A stretch of DNA of 64,000 bases from Holothuria scabra (Eukaryota; Echinodermata; Holothuroidea; Aspidochirotida; Holothuriidae). Of the stretch, positions 1 to 15,400 are shown one piece after another. Location of the stretch: positions 44,607,082 to 44,671,081 of the forward strand of contig CM074193.1 of assembly GCA_037179385.1 (NCBI GenBank), in the 5' to 3' direction. Each line of letters starts with the position of its first letter. Positions within the stretch are counted from its first letter, which is position 1. Both the position numbers and the translations under genes were made by a program. The notes under the pieces are model-generated. The model was given only the letters and a program-made list of their open reading frames with translations, was not told the origin of the DNA and searched no databases.

Positions 1-402
1 TTGCATGCAACACAATTAAAGAGAAAAGAAACAAATTTTATTATCAATGTGATCCAATCTCTGCTTAATTGTTTCAAGCTTCAAGGTTTGTCACAATTTA
101 AAGCTGCACGTTTTGACTCAGAACTCTTCCCTAATATTGACTTTGATAGTCATTCAGTTTGCAAGGCAAACCTGTGGCAACCTTGAGAGAAAGAGTAGCT
201 GGCAAAACTTTGTTTCACAGGAGAGCTCAAGTTTCTATGAAAAACCTGCAATAACCCATGGTAGAAACATGTCAAATCCTATGGACTGAGAATAGTTTGG
301 TTAGAATAATATCACCATACTTTCAATATCTGTGCAATACTGTTTATTGATACTTTTAGGGTACACATCTTTAACAATGCATTCATGTTTTTTCTTCCTT
401 AG
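1..402. other. Intron upstream of exon A; nothing recognised
   Basis: Lies inside MYO6 upstream of the first visible exon. I looked for the preceding motor segment on the + strand and did not find it. The short open stretch at 1-186 has no myosin similarity. Confidence 0.8.
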
Positions 403-498
403 ATACCTAGGAAATCCAAGCTTACTGGCCATCGGAATTTACGAGACGATGAAGGATTCATTATTCGACATTTTGCTGGTGCTGTCTGTTATCAGACT
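403..498 (+). CDS. MYO6: MYO6 exon A (motor domain, lower/upper 50K)
   Basis: Acceptor TTCCTTAG at 395-402 and donor GTGAGT at 499. 96 nt, phase 0 at both ends, coding [19 protein letters not shown] followed by [13 protein letters not shown]. The RHFAGAVCY stretch is a conserved myosin motor strand. Confidence 0.96.
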
Positions 499-3400
499 GT
501 GAGTCATTACCAAGATTCTTCGTTACTATAATGGTCCTAAATGGAGTGACTTAGCTGTGCTCCTAATTTTGTAAATCCCTTCATGTTATTTCAATAACTT
601 GCTGTTAAAGCCGCTATCTTTCATTCTACTTCGTGAATTATGAAAAAAAAAAATAAAGAATAAAAAAATAACACAGCATCATTTTCTAGCAACAAAAATG
701 AACTGTAATTACTTTTTTTTTTTGTTTTTGTGTTTTTTGTTTTGTATTTTTTCATTTCAAAATGTTTGTTTTATCACATCATGTCATTATACAGGTATAC
801 TAGCATAACAAGATGGTGTTTAACAGTAGCCTATGTATGTTCATGGGGTGAAAGGAAGTACGTAAAAACCCTTTAGGGATAGAGAGATTGCACTTTCTAG
901 ACCCAAGTAGAATTTATTTAAATTAACTGTAGTTTTTTTCTATTTAATTCTTCTTGGTTTCTTTCCATTTATAGAATGAATTTATTGAAAAGAACAACGA
1001 TGCCCTCCATGCATCCCTTGAAGCTATCATTCAAGAGAGTAAGGATGCATTCCTTAAGAGTCTCTTCCCAGAGAGAGCCAACAACAAAGTTCAGAAACTA
1101 ATATTTGAAAGCGTTGGGGCCAAATTTAAGGTGAACATTGTAATGAACAACTGAAAAAGTGTTTAAGGTCAAAATAGTTTCCAGAGTGTCCTGTAATGGC
1201 AGTTATAAATTATACACATTCTACTGCATCATTTGTCATGAATTTCAATTAATATAACTCTATGTAACTCTTGGTATGTATATAACAGATTTCAGTTCTT
1301 ATATGATTTTGTCTGGATGTCAAATTGATGATCAAGTATGTTGTATTAATGCTGGGTACTTCATTCCTGGGGTCATATTGCAAAATTCTTGGTACAAGAT
1401 ATGTTGTGAAGGGTGACCTGGAAACTCTTGTTAACAGAATGTGTTGGCAAAGGGTGACCTTGTGATAAATTGTACTTGGAATTTGAACTTGTTGGTTGTA
1501 TGTACATACAACAGAAGAGATCCCAACCTTCCCAGCTTTGCTAGAAGGCTCCAGGAGATGGAGTTGAAGTCCCAGCATTATGACAATACATAAATTCCTG
1601 ACAGATTTTCTCTTGCTGCTAGCAAATGTTGAATGAAACCTGTGGTCATGTTTTTTTGTGCATCTTCTTTCATGCAAAAACTCCATTTGACTTAAGGACA
1701 ATGCATAGTATTTTCCAAGCACTGTATAGCGTAAAGGTAAGTGTGCTAGCAATTCCTGACCATGCCTTCTGTGCCTGTTAGTGCTAGCATAGGTGCTGTC
1801 AGCAGCTTGGGTGTCAGCCCTATCCTGATTGTGTAGTTAGACATCTTCAGTAACACGTAATTCATGCATTTTGCTCAGCAGTATGAAGGTATCTTTGTCA
1901 ATGATCATCTCCTCTCCCCTCTGCCAGCATATCCTCCCTGATTTTAATTTATCAATGATGTCAGCTTTGTCACCTTGTAGACGTAATATTTCAAGAAGTG
2001 GTGATTGGGAGGTGTGGCATAGCTATTGCATAGTCATGGGTTGGTGGGGAGGGGGGCATGGCATGGCATGAGGGCACCTAAACAATTTTCTTTAGATCTG
2101 TTATCTCCAAGGGGAGGCACAGGATAAGTGAGATATTGCACACATCAGCTCTGGGTTTGTTGGGGTTCCCTCACCTGACCCCTTACTTTGCTGCTACTTG
2201 GTAAATTGTATAGATGTCCATGGCCAGAGATGCCAATCCTCCCTGATTCTCAGGGAGGCTCCCTGAAAATTCAAGGATTTTTGTACATTCTGACTAACAT
2301 ATTTGACAACCTCCCAGATTCAAGAAATTTTTTATCCTCATTTAGTTGCAAACCCTCCCTGGTTCCTGTGTGAAACCTCCCTGATTTCCAGATGAAAATG
2401 TTGGCATCTCTGCAATTTACAGATATTGGCATCAATTTCTTTTGCTTTTTGCATCAGGTGCAACTTGGTAAACTGATGGATAAACTCACCAGTACTGGAT
2501 CTTCATTTATTCGATGTATTAAACCAAATGGAAAGATGGTCCACAGTGACTTTGAGGGTGCTCAGATTCTTAGTCAGCTTCAGTGCTCAGGTAAGCCTGT
2601 CACTTTTGTTTGAGATATTTGCAAAGGTATTCACATTTTTTTAAGCTAGCTTTCAGTTAAAATCACCTTCTTAAAGGTTAGCACCGGAAGTGAAAGTGGC
2701 TTTGTATATAGGCCACAGGAATAAAAAGATGAGGGAGACTTAATTGCAGCTGACCAGCGCTTTGTGAAGTCTAGCCAAACAGTTCTGATTTTGAGAAATG
2801 CCTGTATCTTACTTTAAACAGGGCACCGATGTACTGTTAAAAGGGACAAGAGACAATCCAGAACAAGACATCTTGTTGTTAAATATTACACTTAATACTC
2901 ATGAAGGGTATATTGTGCACAATGCTGAAAGAGGGCCTCAGGAAGTACTCGTGTGGCACAGCCAAGGTGGCAGTAGCTCCAAATGAGCTGCTTTAAACAT
3001 TTTCAACCATGAGAACATCAGAACATTGGCAGAGATGGAACCCTGCCCCCCATTTTGGGGGTGGGGTGGGGCATGGTGAGGAAGTGTTGTTCAAAATGGC
3101 TGGTGCAATCTTAATAACTTTTTCTTCATAATTAAAAACAAAAAGGAAAATATTCCTTTCAATTTAATCCAACTGGTGTGGGAAATTCCCTCACTAAATT
3201 AAAGACATGTTTAAAAGTGTAAAAAGAGTCCAATTATTCTAGGTTTTATGCCAATAATTTCATTTGTCTGAGAATCTTCACTTCTTTTCCTGCAGGTATG
3301 GTATCTGTCTTGGATCTGATGCAAGGAGGCTTCCCTTCTAGAACCAATTTTGCCACGCTGTACAGAATGTATGAGAAGTACTTGCCCAAGGAACTTTCGA

Positions 3401-6400
3401 CTTTAGACCCCAGGATGTTTTGCAGGGTATGTATAATTTCAGGAGAGTGACACAGCTTCAGAGATTGAATGACCTCCTAATTTGTGCTTCTTCTCATGTT
3501 TGCCATATTAGAGGCTTTTTTGCATTGCCTCCAAAATCATGACACCTGTTAAGCCACATCACAAATGGTCAAACTAAGATACTCTATAAATGTGCCACAC
3601 TTCTGATTTTGGATTTTTGAGTAAACTAAAGATTAAAGCTGTGCATTACTAGTTTGTGCGGAGACACTTTTATCTGGTGTATATAAATTATGAAACCTAC
3701 GGCCATAAAAATTATTTTCTCATTTCTGTGCTAAGAAGGTAGTGATATTCGTAAATGCAACTGCAGTAAAGAAAAGCATTTGGCATGCAGAAATGCCCTT
3801 CAAGCTCATCAAAACAGAATTGCTATCAACTCATTGAGCCTCTTTAATTATATTTAAAAAGGCAACACAACCAAACTGCAGACTGCAGTAAACAGAGAAA
3901 ATATCATTTTAATTTCAGCAATGCATTCAACAATGTTAGGTTAAGTGTCTTTGATGTCCAATGCACCTAGTCCTGTACACCTTATATTTGCTTGCATGCT
4001 CTTAAAAGAGCTCAAAGCTTGGGTGGAAGCCTTACCTGTTTGTAATTATCACACTGGATATCTTCTAATTGCCGTTGTTTGGGTCCTTTTGGACCCAGAG
4101 GGAGAGCTCTGCTGTCACTCATCTTTACTGTTTCACGCGGAGCTCGAAACTGCGAGTAGCTATCCCAAAATAAGGCCACAACAACGAGAGAGACAATAGT
4201 TTAAGGTCACAGGGTCAGTAGCCCACAGAAGCTGATGCGGGGCATCCTACTTCTGCTTTTCCGCCCACTCCCAAGGCGCGCAAACATGCCTCGATTGGAG
4301 CACAATGGTAAAGGGTTAATGAATTCATTGTAACATCAAAATAAATATATAGGGGGAGTTCATATAAATGTCTTTTTTTGATGTTTTACTTGTTTATGGT
4401 GGGATAACTGAGTTAAAGTAGATTGATATTTTCATTGTACATAGGCATTGTTCCATGCTTTGGGTCTAAGTGATGAAGATTACAAGTTTGGGCTTACAAA
4501 GATCTTTTTCCGGCCTGGGAAGTTTGCTGAATTTGATCAGTTGTTGAGATCTGATCCAGAAAACCTTAAGACTTTGATCAAGAAAGTTAAGAGGTGGCTC
4601 TGCTGTGCAAGATGGAGGAAAGCCCAGTATGGGACTTGGATGGCTCTAAAATGTAAGTAAATTGTCAAATTTGATGAAGTATAATGATTTTGCATTTATT
4701 GTTTTTTGACAGAAAGTTTGACCTAAAATGTGCCACTCTGTCCATCAACCACCCACTCTTAATCTCGTTTTGTGTAATATGTTGCTTTTAATAGTAAATG
4801 AAGTATGAGAATTTTGTCTTAAATTTTCTTATTTTTTTTCACAGAAAGCTTGTTCTCCAAACCTCTTTCCCCAGTTTAAATCTGATAGAATATCAATAGT
4901 GAATGAAGTTAAAGAATTTTCGAATAAGTACTTTTTTACAGAAGGTTGCCCTCCAAATCCCCCCCCCCCCCCTTTTATATTTCATGTAACACTTTTAAGG
5001 TATATTTTCATCATCCCAAACAGTTCCAATTCTCCCAACCTACTTACTTCTAACCCCTCCCACATTTATCTAAAACTCATCTTTATCCAGACACAATCCT
5101 TGTTTATTGCTTCATGGCTTGTCCCAGTGGCCATACAAGTCCATAATGTGTAATCAAGACACTCTCAGTGCCCATGCTGTGTAATTTAGCTATGATGCAT
5201 TATTTGAATGTGATGCCAATCAAAGAGCTGTACCAATTGAGAGTTTTGATATATGTATACTGAAACTGTAGTTTAGGGTGACGAATGACTGCCTTTAACT
5301 TTGGTAGTGAATGGAACTTTCCTTCCTTAGACCGTGTGAAGTGGAGGGTAGGCGGCTCACTATCTGACGTTAACAAGTTGGTGAAATGCTTTATTTTTCG
5401 GGAATAGCACCCATCATGTCAATATATGCATGATTTAAGCAAAAGCTTTAAATTTCACTCTTTTGGAGGAATATGAGTCGTTCTCAAATTGACATTTAAG
5501 TGGTTTTTTATAAAGCTTATCTGCTGGTTTTCAGTGTTTTTGGTTTCTCTTTTGCTGTTTCTGAAGGGATGCTACTGCAATTTGGAGCTGCTGTGTGGGT
5601 GGAGATGGCTCGGTGGTTTGAGCGTACTGCCTTGCATGCTGAAGGTCCCTGGATCAAATCCCGGTGGAACCACTTGGAAATTTTCTGGGATCTAAAAAAT
5701 TAGCTTGTTCAGCATAGCTGGTCACAATTGATGCTGAGGGGGTTTAAAAATTGGTGAATTACAAAATTGGGTATTTGGTTGTCCGTTTCAGGAAGTTGTC
5801 CACTTGCTCAGTTCAGCTGTTGAGCAGTGGTGCAGAGCAAGTATGACCCCCACCCCCTCCAGCCTTTGTGAAAGTGGCTAAAGACTGGGGATAGGCTCAT
5901 GTCCGTCGGATGGGGACGTTAAATGGCGGTCCCGGAAGCAGGATTGGGAGCGATTACTACACGCCTGCCTTGTTACCTCTGAGCACTAGCCGAAAAGAGA
6001 AGGCAAAGTTCGCCGGTGTTCATCCACACTCACTCTGGCATAGGATCTTCGATGAGCCAAATGATTAGGGTCTGGACTTAAGGGCATCTTATGGAGCCTT
6101 GGCCCTCCTTTGCCTTCCAACCTGTTATGTTATGTTATTTTACACAAAATTAATCAGACTTTTATAATTTTATCCCTCAGTGAAAAATAAGATATTGTAT
6201 CGTCGTGCTGCTCTGATCAAAATGCAGAGTGTATTCAGAGCAATCATAGTCATGCGTAAACACCGCCCTCGCATTGTTGGACTCAGGAATGCACAGAAGC
6301 TTTTCCTGGAGGTTGAGAAGATGACTGAAATAGGTAGGTATATGTACATATATATATGCTTGAGGTGTATTCAAGGGTGCATTATCCATATCAAACGCAC

Positions 6401-9400
6401 AGGTTCAAAGTTGTTTGGCCTTGTTTATTCTTCCCTGCAAAGACGACTCTCTTTTCTCAGCTATTTTTGGCCTCTAGTTATTTTGAATCCATGTAAAGTT
6501 TACAGAATAGCCACTATCACATCGCAGTACGGGAAACACTTTTAAATTCTTGCATTTATAAAGCCCCTTATGGGCTGGGGGTTATAGAATACGACTGAAG
6601 GGAAACCAATAGGAACTTGAACCATACTGAGAAACAAATTTAAACTGAACTTTTATCCAGTTGACTGACACTACATAACACATTCATGTTGGTGTGTCAT
6701 TTAATCTAACTAACTTGCATTTTTATAAAGAGTTATGTAGCGATTTCTGCCTGGTTTGTTTCCTTGTCTTAATGTGGCATTATATATTCGATTTATTTTT
6801 TTTTTTTATTCAGCAAAGGGCATTGAAGACAAGAAGGCCAAGGCTCAAGTTTTAGAAACCAAGAAGCAGATTGAACAGTTCATAAAGAAAATCAAAGTAA
6901 GAGTGATAAGTTATATTCTAGAAAGATAAACTGAATATGGAAATTTGCATGGCAATGTGAAAATATCTGAAATTCATGTAAGGTTCAAGACTGAAGATGT
7001 CCTCAGGTCTAAGGTGGAATGTTTTGTGTCAAAATACTTCTGATCTGCCACATCTACAGTAACTACTTCCCACACCCCCTACATTCCTTGGTTTGGAGTT
7101 TGGAGTCCTGGTTGGGTCATACCAAAGACTTAAAAAAATGGCATCTACTGTCATTGTGCTTTGTGCTCTGCATGAGCAATGGAATAGGGAAACACCCCAG
7201 TGAGCCACAACTGAAAAAAAAGGCAGTAGTGACTGGCTGGACTTCAACCAGTTGGTTAGAAACTAGATGGTAAAACTCCGTTTAACTAACCCCCCCCCCC
7301 CCATTCCTTGCTGTACTGTCTATATGCCCCCTTTTGGGTGTTGGTGGGGATATGAATACCTTCAGCAATATAGCTAGGATTTCCTTGTTAAGGGGAGAGG
7401 GACTGCATATTTTGTGGATGCTTGAATTTTGACTTGATAGGCCCATTATCTAGCAGTTTGCCACCATTGGTTGGCATAGAGTGTACCAGAAAATTTTGCA
7501 GTAAAATACCTTTAGGTTGTAGGTAATGACACCCCAGGTCTTGTTAGCTACATTTAAAACTTGTACAGGGAAAATTCACTTCTTTGTAAAAAGTTACCAA
7601 TAGGACAAAACCTACTGCATGCACATATGATACATATTGTGATACTCAGCAGATGATTCTTCTAAATTATTACATGTAACTTTCCTCTGAAATTGAGCTG
7701 AGGTCTTCCTTAATTAGTTGTCTTGGCATAGTTTCTAAGTTCAAAGAGGTTCGATGTGGGTCCACCTCTGATATTTTCATTGATGAACCCCTAGCTTGGG
7801 TTGGAGTGTAAGGAAAGAGTGTCCTGAAACATTGAAGGACGGTAACTTCAAAACATTGACTGTCTCTGTTTGTATCAAATTATGGTGTTATTGGTTGATA
7901 GCAATTCTGTTTGTTTTCTTAAAGTAAATCAGTCTTTTCCCTTTCTCGATGATCTCTACCAGACAAACATTATGACAAGGAAACAGATGGAAGATGAACA
8001 TATGAAGATTTCAACTGGACTGGCAGCAAACATCACCAACTTGATAAACCTGAAGAAGGCGGAAGAGGCAGAGAAGGAACGATTGAGACGGATCCAGGAG
8101 GAGATGGAGAGAGAAAGAAAGAGGAAGGAAGAAGAAGAGAGACTCCGCAAACTGGAAGAAGAGGAACGAGAAAGAAAGAGAAAATTAGAAGAAGAGGAAC
8201 GACGAAAGTAAGTCACTTTATAAAGAAGACTTATTTTATATGTGAAGTCCTCTGTCAGTTTACTGTGTCAGCCATGTGAAATTGACTAGGCTAAGGAACT
8301 TTTGCTTTTAGTCTAGTACCTGTGACCCTATTTTGTCTGGACTTTGAAAATACAACAACTCTTAGTATGGTATACCATATCTGTCAAAGGGACATAAATT
8401 TCAGCAGCTCTGTACAGAAAGAATTCAGGAGCCTTTAACTGAGTATTTATGCACCTGTGGTCTTTACTTTATTAGTTTCTTGATGTCTAAAGTGTTGAAC
8501 TGGTGAAGTTGGTTTAAATGTCATAATGGTGTTAAATTTGAAATTTGTGACTGAATAAACAAATGCAGAATAATCAAAAGAGCTTGTTGTGTAAACATGC
8601 TCCATTGAAACTTGCAAAAACACAAAGCATTTAGTTCTCCAAAGTATGACATTAAATTTGTTTACTATACTGTACCTTCTTACTTTGACATCTACTGTCC
8701 TGCTTCCCTGGTAGTCACAATTTTAACTAAAGTCTATTCGTTACTTGACTAGGGCTGCCACGATAACCATTTTTCATTTATCGATGTCGCCAGCATTTCC
8801 GTGACGATATCGCGATATCGCGCATTAGTCTAAACATTCTCCATCAGCGTCAAGGAAGCAAAACAGCTGTTTATTGCATGCAGCCACTACTGCATTTCAT
8901 ACCAAAAGTGAGGGGAGATTGACTATGAGTGCATGTAGCAATATTGATTGTGCAGAACTCTTCACAAGTCTAGAACGTATATGTTAGCTGTTACAGTATT
9001 CAGAAACAGCTTCCGATTTTATATCATGTTTTCTTGTGGTGGGTTAAGTGCAGATTTCATTTCTTGTGACACCATAAATTATGATCATTTTAGATTACTG
9101 ACTTAAGACAATAAAAATAGGGATTTCACAGTGGTTTAGTCATTTATTTGATTTATTGCGATATCACATCTTGACAAAACATTGGTGGATATCGTCGGGG
9201 CAAAACTGTATTGACGATATCGTGATATCTCGATATCGTGGCAGCCCAATACTTGACTCCTGCTGAGAATCAGGTTATGGTTCAAAGCCTAGCTATGAAC
9301 CCCAATGGACATAAAGTTCCTTTGTTAGTACGGGTGGATGAACAGTTTGTGCTTAAAGATACAGTTGCCAGGGCAGGTTTAGAGTAGATGTCAGCTCTTG

Positions 9401-12400
9401 AATGCTATAAATGTTAAAGCAAATTTAATGGGTTGTCAGTTTTGCAAGGATCCTTATTGTTTATTTTGGTAGATATTCATTGGGTGGGGTTCATGAAATT
9501 GAAGGGTGGATGGATGACAGGTTCATTAAATGAAGGATGCTCACTCTGATTAACCCTAGGTCTTAAGCATAACACTCTCCCAAACCATCATCTTCTCCCA
9601 TGGGAAATGGTAATCCCAATTTGTAACCTTATGATTGCCATAAAGTACTGCTTTTGAAAATACCCATATGATGTAAGCACATTCAATGGTGACATAGTTT
9701 TCTAACTTTACATTGCTCCATCTAACTAGGAAAGCAGAAATGGAAGAAAAGCGCAGAAGAGAGGAAGAGGAAATGCAGAGGAAGTTGGAGGAGGAAAGAA
9801 AGAGGTTGGAGCAAGAGAGGAAGAAACTAGAACAGGACAAAAAGAAACAAGCAGAGCTTCAGGCAAAAATGGAGGAAGAGAAAAGAAAGGAAAGAGAAAG
9901 GTAAATGAATCTTTTTAAAAAGGTGAAAGAATTTTAAAGAAGAGTTTGAGGTTGCAACAGGATTTGGTAGATTAGTGGGGTACTTATTCTAAACATTTTG
10001 GTGAAATTTGCATTGGAATCCGATGTGTGGTTCTCAAGATATGAGCTCATAAAGTTTTCCCATTTTCAACAAAAAATTAACTTGAAGCAAGCACATGTGA
10101 CATCATATCCCCACATTACTGTACCATCTTTTGTTTTTCTCTGAACCTTAGAGTCCTCAACAACCCCATAATATGAAAATGTTATTGCATTAAGTGAGAT
10201 TTGAACTTTACAAACTTTGCATTCCCCACAGAGAGGTCCTATTCCAATTAACTTCAAGGTAAACACAACATTCTGATAAAACAAAGGGAAACAAAGTATT
10301 TCTTGTCATTGTTAGGAGATCAGGTCAGGGGTTAGAGAGAAATACATCAATGTTTTTTCTAACAAGTCACTTTACCGAATAGACCAGTTTTAAGTTTCTT
10401 CATGGAACAGTTTTGCACAATAGGTCAAAGGGTAACACTCTTACTTATGGGGGATGTAAACGCATACAAAAGGACGGCGCAGTCATCTGATGTTTTGTTA
10501 CCAGTTGACCTGAACAGACGCATGCGCAAATGTTAACTTCAAACTTTGTTTCTTGAAATCTAAAGGGTGTATTCATCTCAGTTGAGGCACTAGAGTATTA
10601 AATGGCTGGAACAAAAGTTGATAGCTACAAACTGGCACAAATTCATAAATGTTTATGAAATGAGTATTGGGGAGCAATGCCTATCAAAGCTCTCGGCTAA
10701 AGACTCATTTGTATGTTCAAACAAATGGTGTCAAGGCTGCTTGACAACAGGTCTGAGGTGTACTTACATTTTTGTCCCAAAGAAATGTAGATTCTAATTC
10801 TTCTACATGCTGCTCACAATCATGAGATTTCTGCACCTATGAAACCTTTAGTTTATGGTTTAGTAATTGCTACTGATGATTTTCAAGAACACTGTTTAAA
10901 CTTTCAAAATAAAACACTTATACATACTAATGTTACAACTGCCATTGAAATGAAGAGCACAAAAACAAAGGATAAAATAAGCCATACATGGCATCATTTG
11001 GCATGTCCTTCCCTATACATCACAAAATTTGCATATTTGCTCATGTTTATGCATGATACAGTGCTAATTAAAAATTACCCTGTGAAATGGTAAATTTTTG
11101 ACAGATTTTATGGGGATTGCTGTCATTTTCTTATCAGATATTTCTCATAATTTTCTAAAAATTCAAAGAGAGAACTGTGAAAAATATCTTTATTTCATTT
11201 TGCATCGTAATTCTGTTTTTGCTCTGTTTCTCTTCAACAGACAAGCTCAACTGGAACAAGAACGTTTGGATCATGAAATGGCTTTAAGACTGGCAGAGGA
11301 AAGCCAATCTCAGGTGGTGCAAGTAGAGGAACCTCCAGTAGCTGTGTAAGTTTCTATTCTTATACCCATCTTGCTATTAAAAAAGTGTCAATGTGTGTCA
11401 GTTGCCACACATGATCACACATGGAAAACAATGGGAGTCAAATGTGTTCCTGGGTGTCTAACCTGTGTTTCAGGAACTCTTTGATCACAGGTTTGACACA
11501 GAATTTTCTGTTATTAGTTGTAATTGACATATAGTTTGAATGTCATATATATCTGTGGTAAACCTGTAGCAAAGTGAGACAACTGCCTAACCTTCATCAG
11601 TTTCTCAGGAAAATCTAATGACAGTTTCAGTGAAAACCTGAGGATTTGGTATAAATTGATTACAGGCCTGTGCTTTACCTATGCACTGACCTATCCACTG
11701 GTATTAAATGGGAAAATGGTGAAATAATATCTTTATTCCATTGCGGTAGAAACTTGTATTTTTCTTTGTTGGCTGCTTATGTGGTGCTTTGGGGTGAAAT
11801 GTCTCCCTTTCTTCAAAAGGTTTCATCATCTGCAGTTGCTGGTCAATATTTGTGAAATTTGCAGTGAAAGTGCCACATTAGGATGGCAATGCATGTGATG
11901 ATTGGCTACATGATTTGATAAACTGTGGGCACAGTTGGCCATTTTTAGTATTTCTATTTATTTGGTATTCCTTTTTGAGTCCCAACCCTTAAACAACTGT
12001 AGCTACAGTGGTCGGCTCTAATGGGGACTCACAATTGCGGACCACCACAAAAGAAAGAAGTACATATTACCAACTGCCACTCGTGCACCTGAACTTTGCA
12101 ACCCTAACTCTGGTCCAAGCTAAAAATGGAGCTACAATGTAATATATGGCTGCCCAATTTATACAACTACCACTTTAGAAATTACCACCACTACTAACAA
12201 ATTGCTAGCTATAACCTGATTGGGTCATATCTTAAACTCAGTTGTCTTGAGGGGCATGCTCACCAACCGAAATGAACAGCCTCAAGGCAAACCCTGCATA
12301 TGAGACCAGTGTTCAGTGACTTTATTCAGTTACTCAGTGCCCTTTGTTTAAATTCGATGTACTTTAGTGGCAGGGTTCCCTAAAAGCATGGAAAAAATAC

Positions 12401-15400
12401 TGGGTGTGGGACTTTAAAGCTGAAAGCAAATTGATCCTACCACCGTGCTAGTACCTGTTAGACAGCTCTTTTTGCTGTGTGAGGACATTGCAAACAGATG
12501 TGTCATTGTTTGTTCAGGAAGTCCCTATATTTGGCTCATCATGTTTTGTTTTTGCAGAAATCATGAAGAATGTTAAGGATTTTTACTTTGAGCAGTTCAA
12601 AGTATTTTCTATTCAGGAATTAATTGCCAGGAATAATTAGAAACAAAAATTACTTGTGGCAATTAATTTCTACTTAAGTGTAGGTGTGACTGTATTTATG
12701 ACCCTCCTTTGCCCTTATTTGTGGCCGGTGGTTAGGGTGTAGCCTTCTTTGTTAGCTGTAGGCAACCTGGGGCCCATTCCACAAAGAGTTAGGCACAATC
12801 TTAAGTTTGATTCCCCATGCATACTTAAGTCAACAGTAAATCATACTTAAGATTGTGCGTAACTCTTTGTGGAATGGGCCCCTGTACATCTTCTTTGCCC
12901 ATCTTTGCTCTTCTTTGACCTTTTTGACTGGTAGGGAGGTGTAGACCTTGTTTAAGTTTGTGTTTCCTGTCTCAGCACGTACAAGCAAAAGCTTGAAAGG
13001 CATATTCCAAAATGACCTTCAGTTGGTGGTACTGTAGTTGTATTTGAGCCAGCTTATTTTGGCTATTTAATATGATTATTATATATCTTTTTTCAATAGA
13101 ACTGAGATTCCAGTTCAGGCATCTGCTCCAGCTAAGAAGAACCTGGCTAAGCTAAAGTATGCAGAATTGAGAGATTTGATTAACACTTCAACTGGTAATG
13201 GTTGTTTACATTTCACTAGTATTAGAATGTAAGGAAGGTTGGAGAATCTTGATGTGATCCAAATGAGTCTGTTTGTCTCACCAGGGAGCTGTTATTTGGA
13301 TGGAGACAGAATGCTTTGAAATGAGGTTTGCGCCCTCAAAGCCACTCAGTAATCCGTCTTCTGTTTCGTTCTTGGCATTTCTATTATGCTTGTACAGGAT
13401 TATTAAGAAGACACGAAAAGGCATTTGTTGTCTGCTACGGTTAGAGTAGGACCGGCAGGTTTTTTGCACAGCCACAGCATTGCCAGTCGTCAGGTAAATA
13501 AATGTAAAATTCAGTCTTGCGAAGCTCGGAGACACGTACGAAAAAAACATCAGCTTGGTCATGTGTCGAAATCTGAACAAGAATTTACATCTGGCTATTT
13601 CTGGAAACATGAGGAAATGTCTAATCTTGTTGTAAAAAGTTTAGACTTTTACCCTACAGCTTATATGCATGTCATGCCATCTAGAGGGAAGGGCCAATTG
13701 AATTCATTTGTTTTCAGTTGAAAAGTCGTTTTGAGTGAGATTGCATCTGTTTTAAAACTCTTGGCCATACTAACCTACCTATCAAAACTTTGTTCTCCAT
13801 GAGCCACTTGTCTAAGGATTAGTTGCCTTGAATGAGATGGTGTCCAAGGAATGATATTGAAGCGGCACTGCAAGTGAAGGAGAAAAACACCCTTACAGCA
13901 ATCATACAGCTTATCTTCATTCCTTTTAGTGGGTCTTGAAGTATTAGCATGAATTAAAAGTTCTGTTGCAATTCCTTCCAAACAACAGCTCCCTGGTCTC
14001 ACAGTCAGTCAGTTGGTCAGTATGTCTGTCTGTCTGCCCATCTGTCTGTCAATTTGTCTGAATGTGTGTCTGTCTTTCTGTGCTTATGCAAAGAGTGTAT
14101 CTACTTGTTCAAGAATTGATCTTAAAGAATGCATGGACTCAATATCATGTAGTTGTGGATGGTGTGAGGTGGTGACTTAAAAACTAAGGTTAAAGAATAT
14201 TAATGCATGGAATAAAAGTGACAAATCTTGAGTTACAGATCATAAAAAGATCTGCCCATGGGGAGATTAAGATGGATAAACTTCCTATTTGGCAAGAATC
14301 GTCTCTAAAGAGCTGGGTTATGGTCCAGTTTGCTTTTTCAGTCTCAACACATAACATGTTTTGAAATATTGTCACACCTAGCCAGCGGTTGAAATATCTT
14401 AAAAGCAGCAGAATGTGGCTTAATCTGTGAACAATGTTTTTTAAACTTTTAGAGCATGGTCTTGGAGTTGGGGGCAGACAAGTTTTTTTTCTCCTGGTAC
14501 AAAATGATGGTTGCTAAGTGTTTGCTAAGTTATTTTGGAAAACTTTAGGACAAAACCTTTTTCAAATGACATGGAAGCTGTCATTTCTTTGCACACTACA
14601 GTTTGGTTGCCAGCCACAGATACCAACTAAGTGAGAATGTTTGCAAAGTTAAACCAAGGAGGCTCTTCAAGGAAGGACCTCCTTGGTTAAACTTTTAGAC
14701 CCCAGAGATTTGGCTTTGCACCTCTGCATATTCAAAGTGTAATAATACAAATAGTCTGAAGAAGATATCAGCAGAGAAGTAAATCCCACCTTCAGAAGTT
14801 GTGATCTTTACCAAAATATTTGAGACTGTGGAAATACTATTTTATTTAGGAGGGTGATTTTGAAGACATTAGTGGGAAATACAGAAGGAAGATAGCTTTC
14901 GTAGACTATTGGGCTTTTTTAATAAGAAGACTTTACTGATCTCTATCTAGCTGGTCAATTATTTCTGCTTTATCAAGTTTCAGTTTTGTACACAAATGAT
15001 AATTTACATCCCTTAGTGTAACGATATCATTGTAAAAATTGTTCCCTATCTATTTGATAATCTTTTAGCATAAAAATATTAACTATAAATGCAAAATCTT
15101 TTGATGCAAATATTATTTGAACAACCACACCATAAAAATTATCCTGCTGCACAAAGGAAGGACTGTATTACAGAGTAGGGAAAACAAACCAGTGTGTGAC
15201 AACTGGAAAAAAGGCTGTGGCTGGCTCGACATGAACCATTAGGTTGGAAACCAGGCCATAAAACTCATCTAAATATCTAACTTCAGATATCATCAGCAAT
15301 AATATGGAAACTTTGTCTTTATAACATTCACTGCAGCATCTTCCCATAATTACATCAGTGGTATTAAAGGGAAATATTGCATTTAAAATGCTCTAACATA

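Noticed and set aside
1249..1752. 167-codon minus-strand frame in MYO6 intron B-C.
   Set aside because: No recognisable motif, sits in an intron, and a frame of this length is expected by chance in a 64-kb window.
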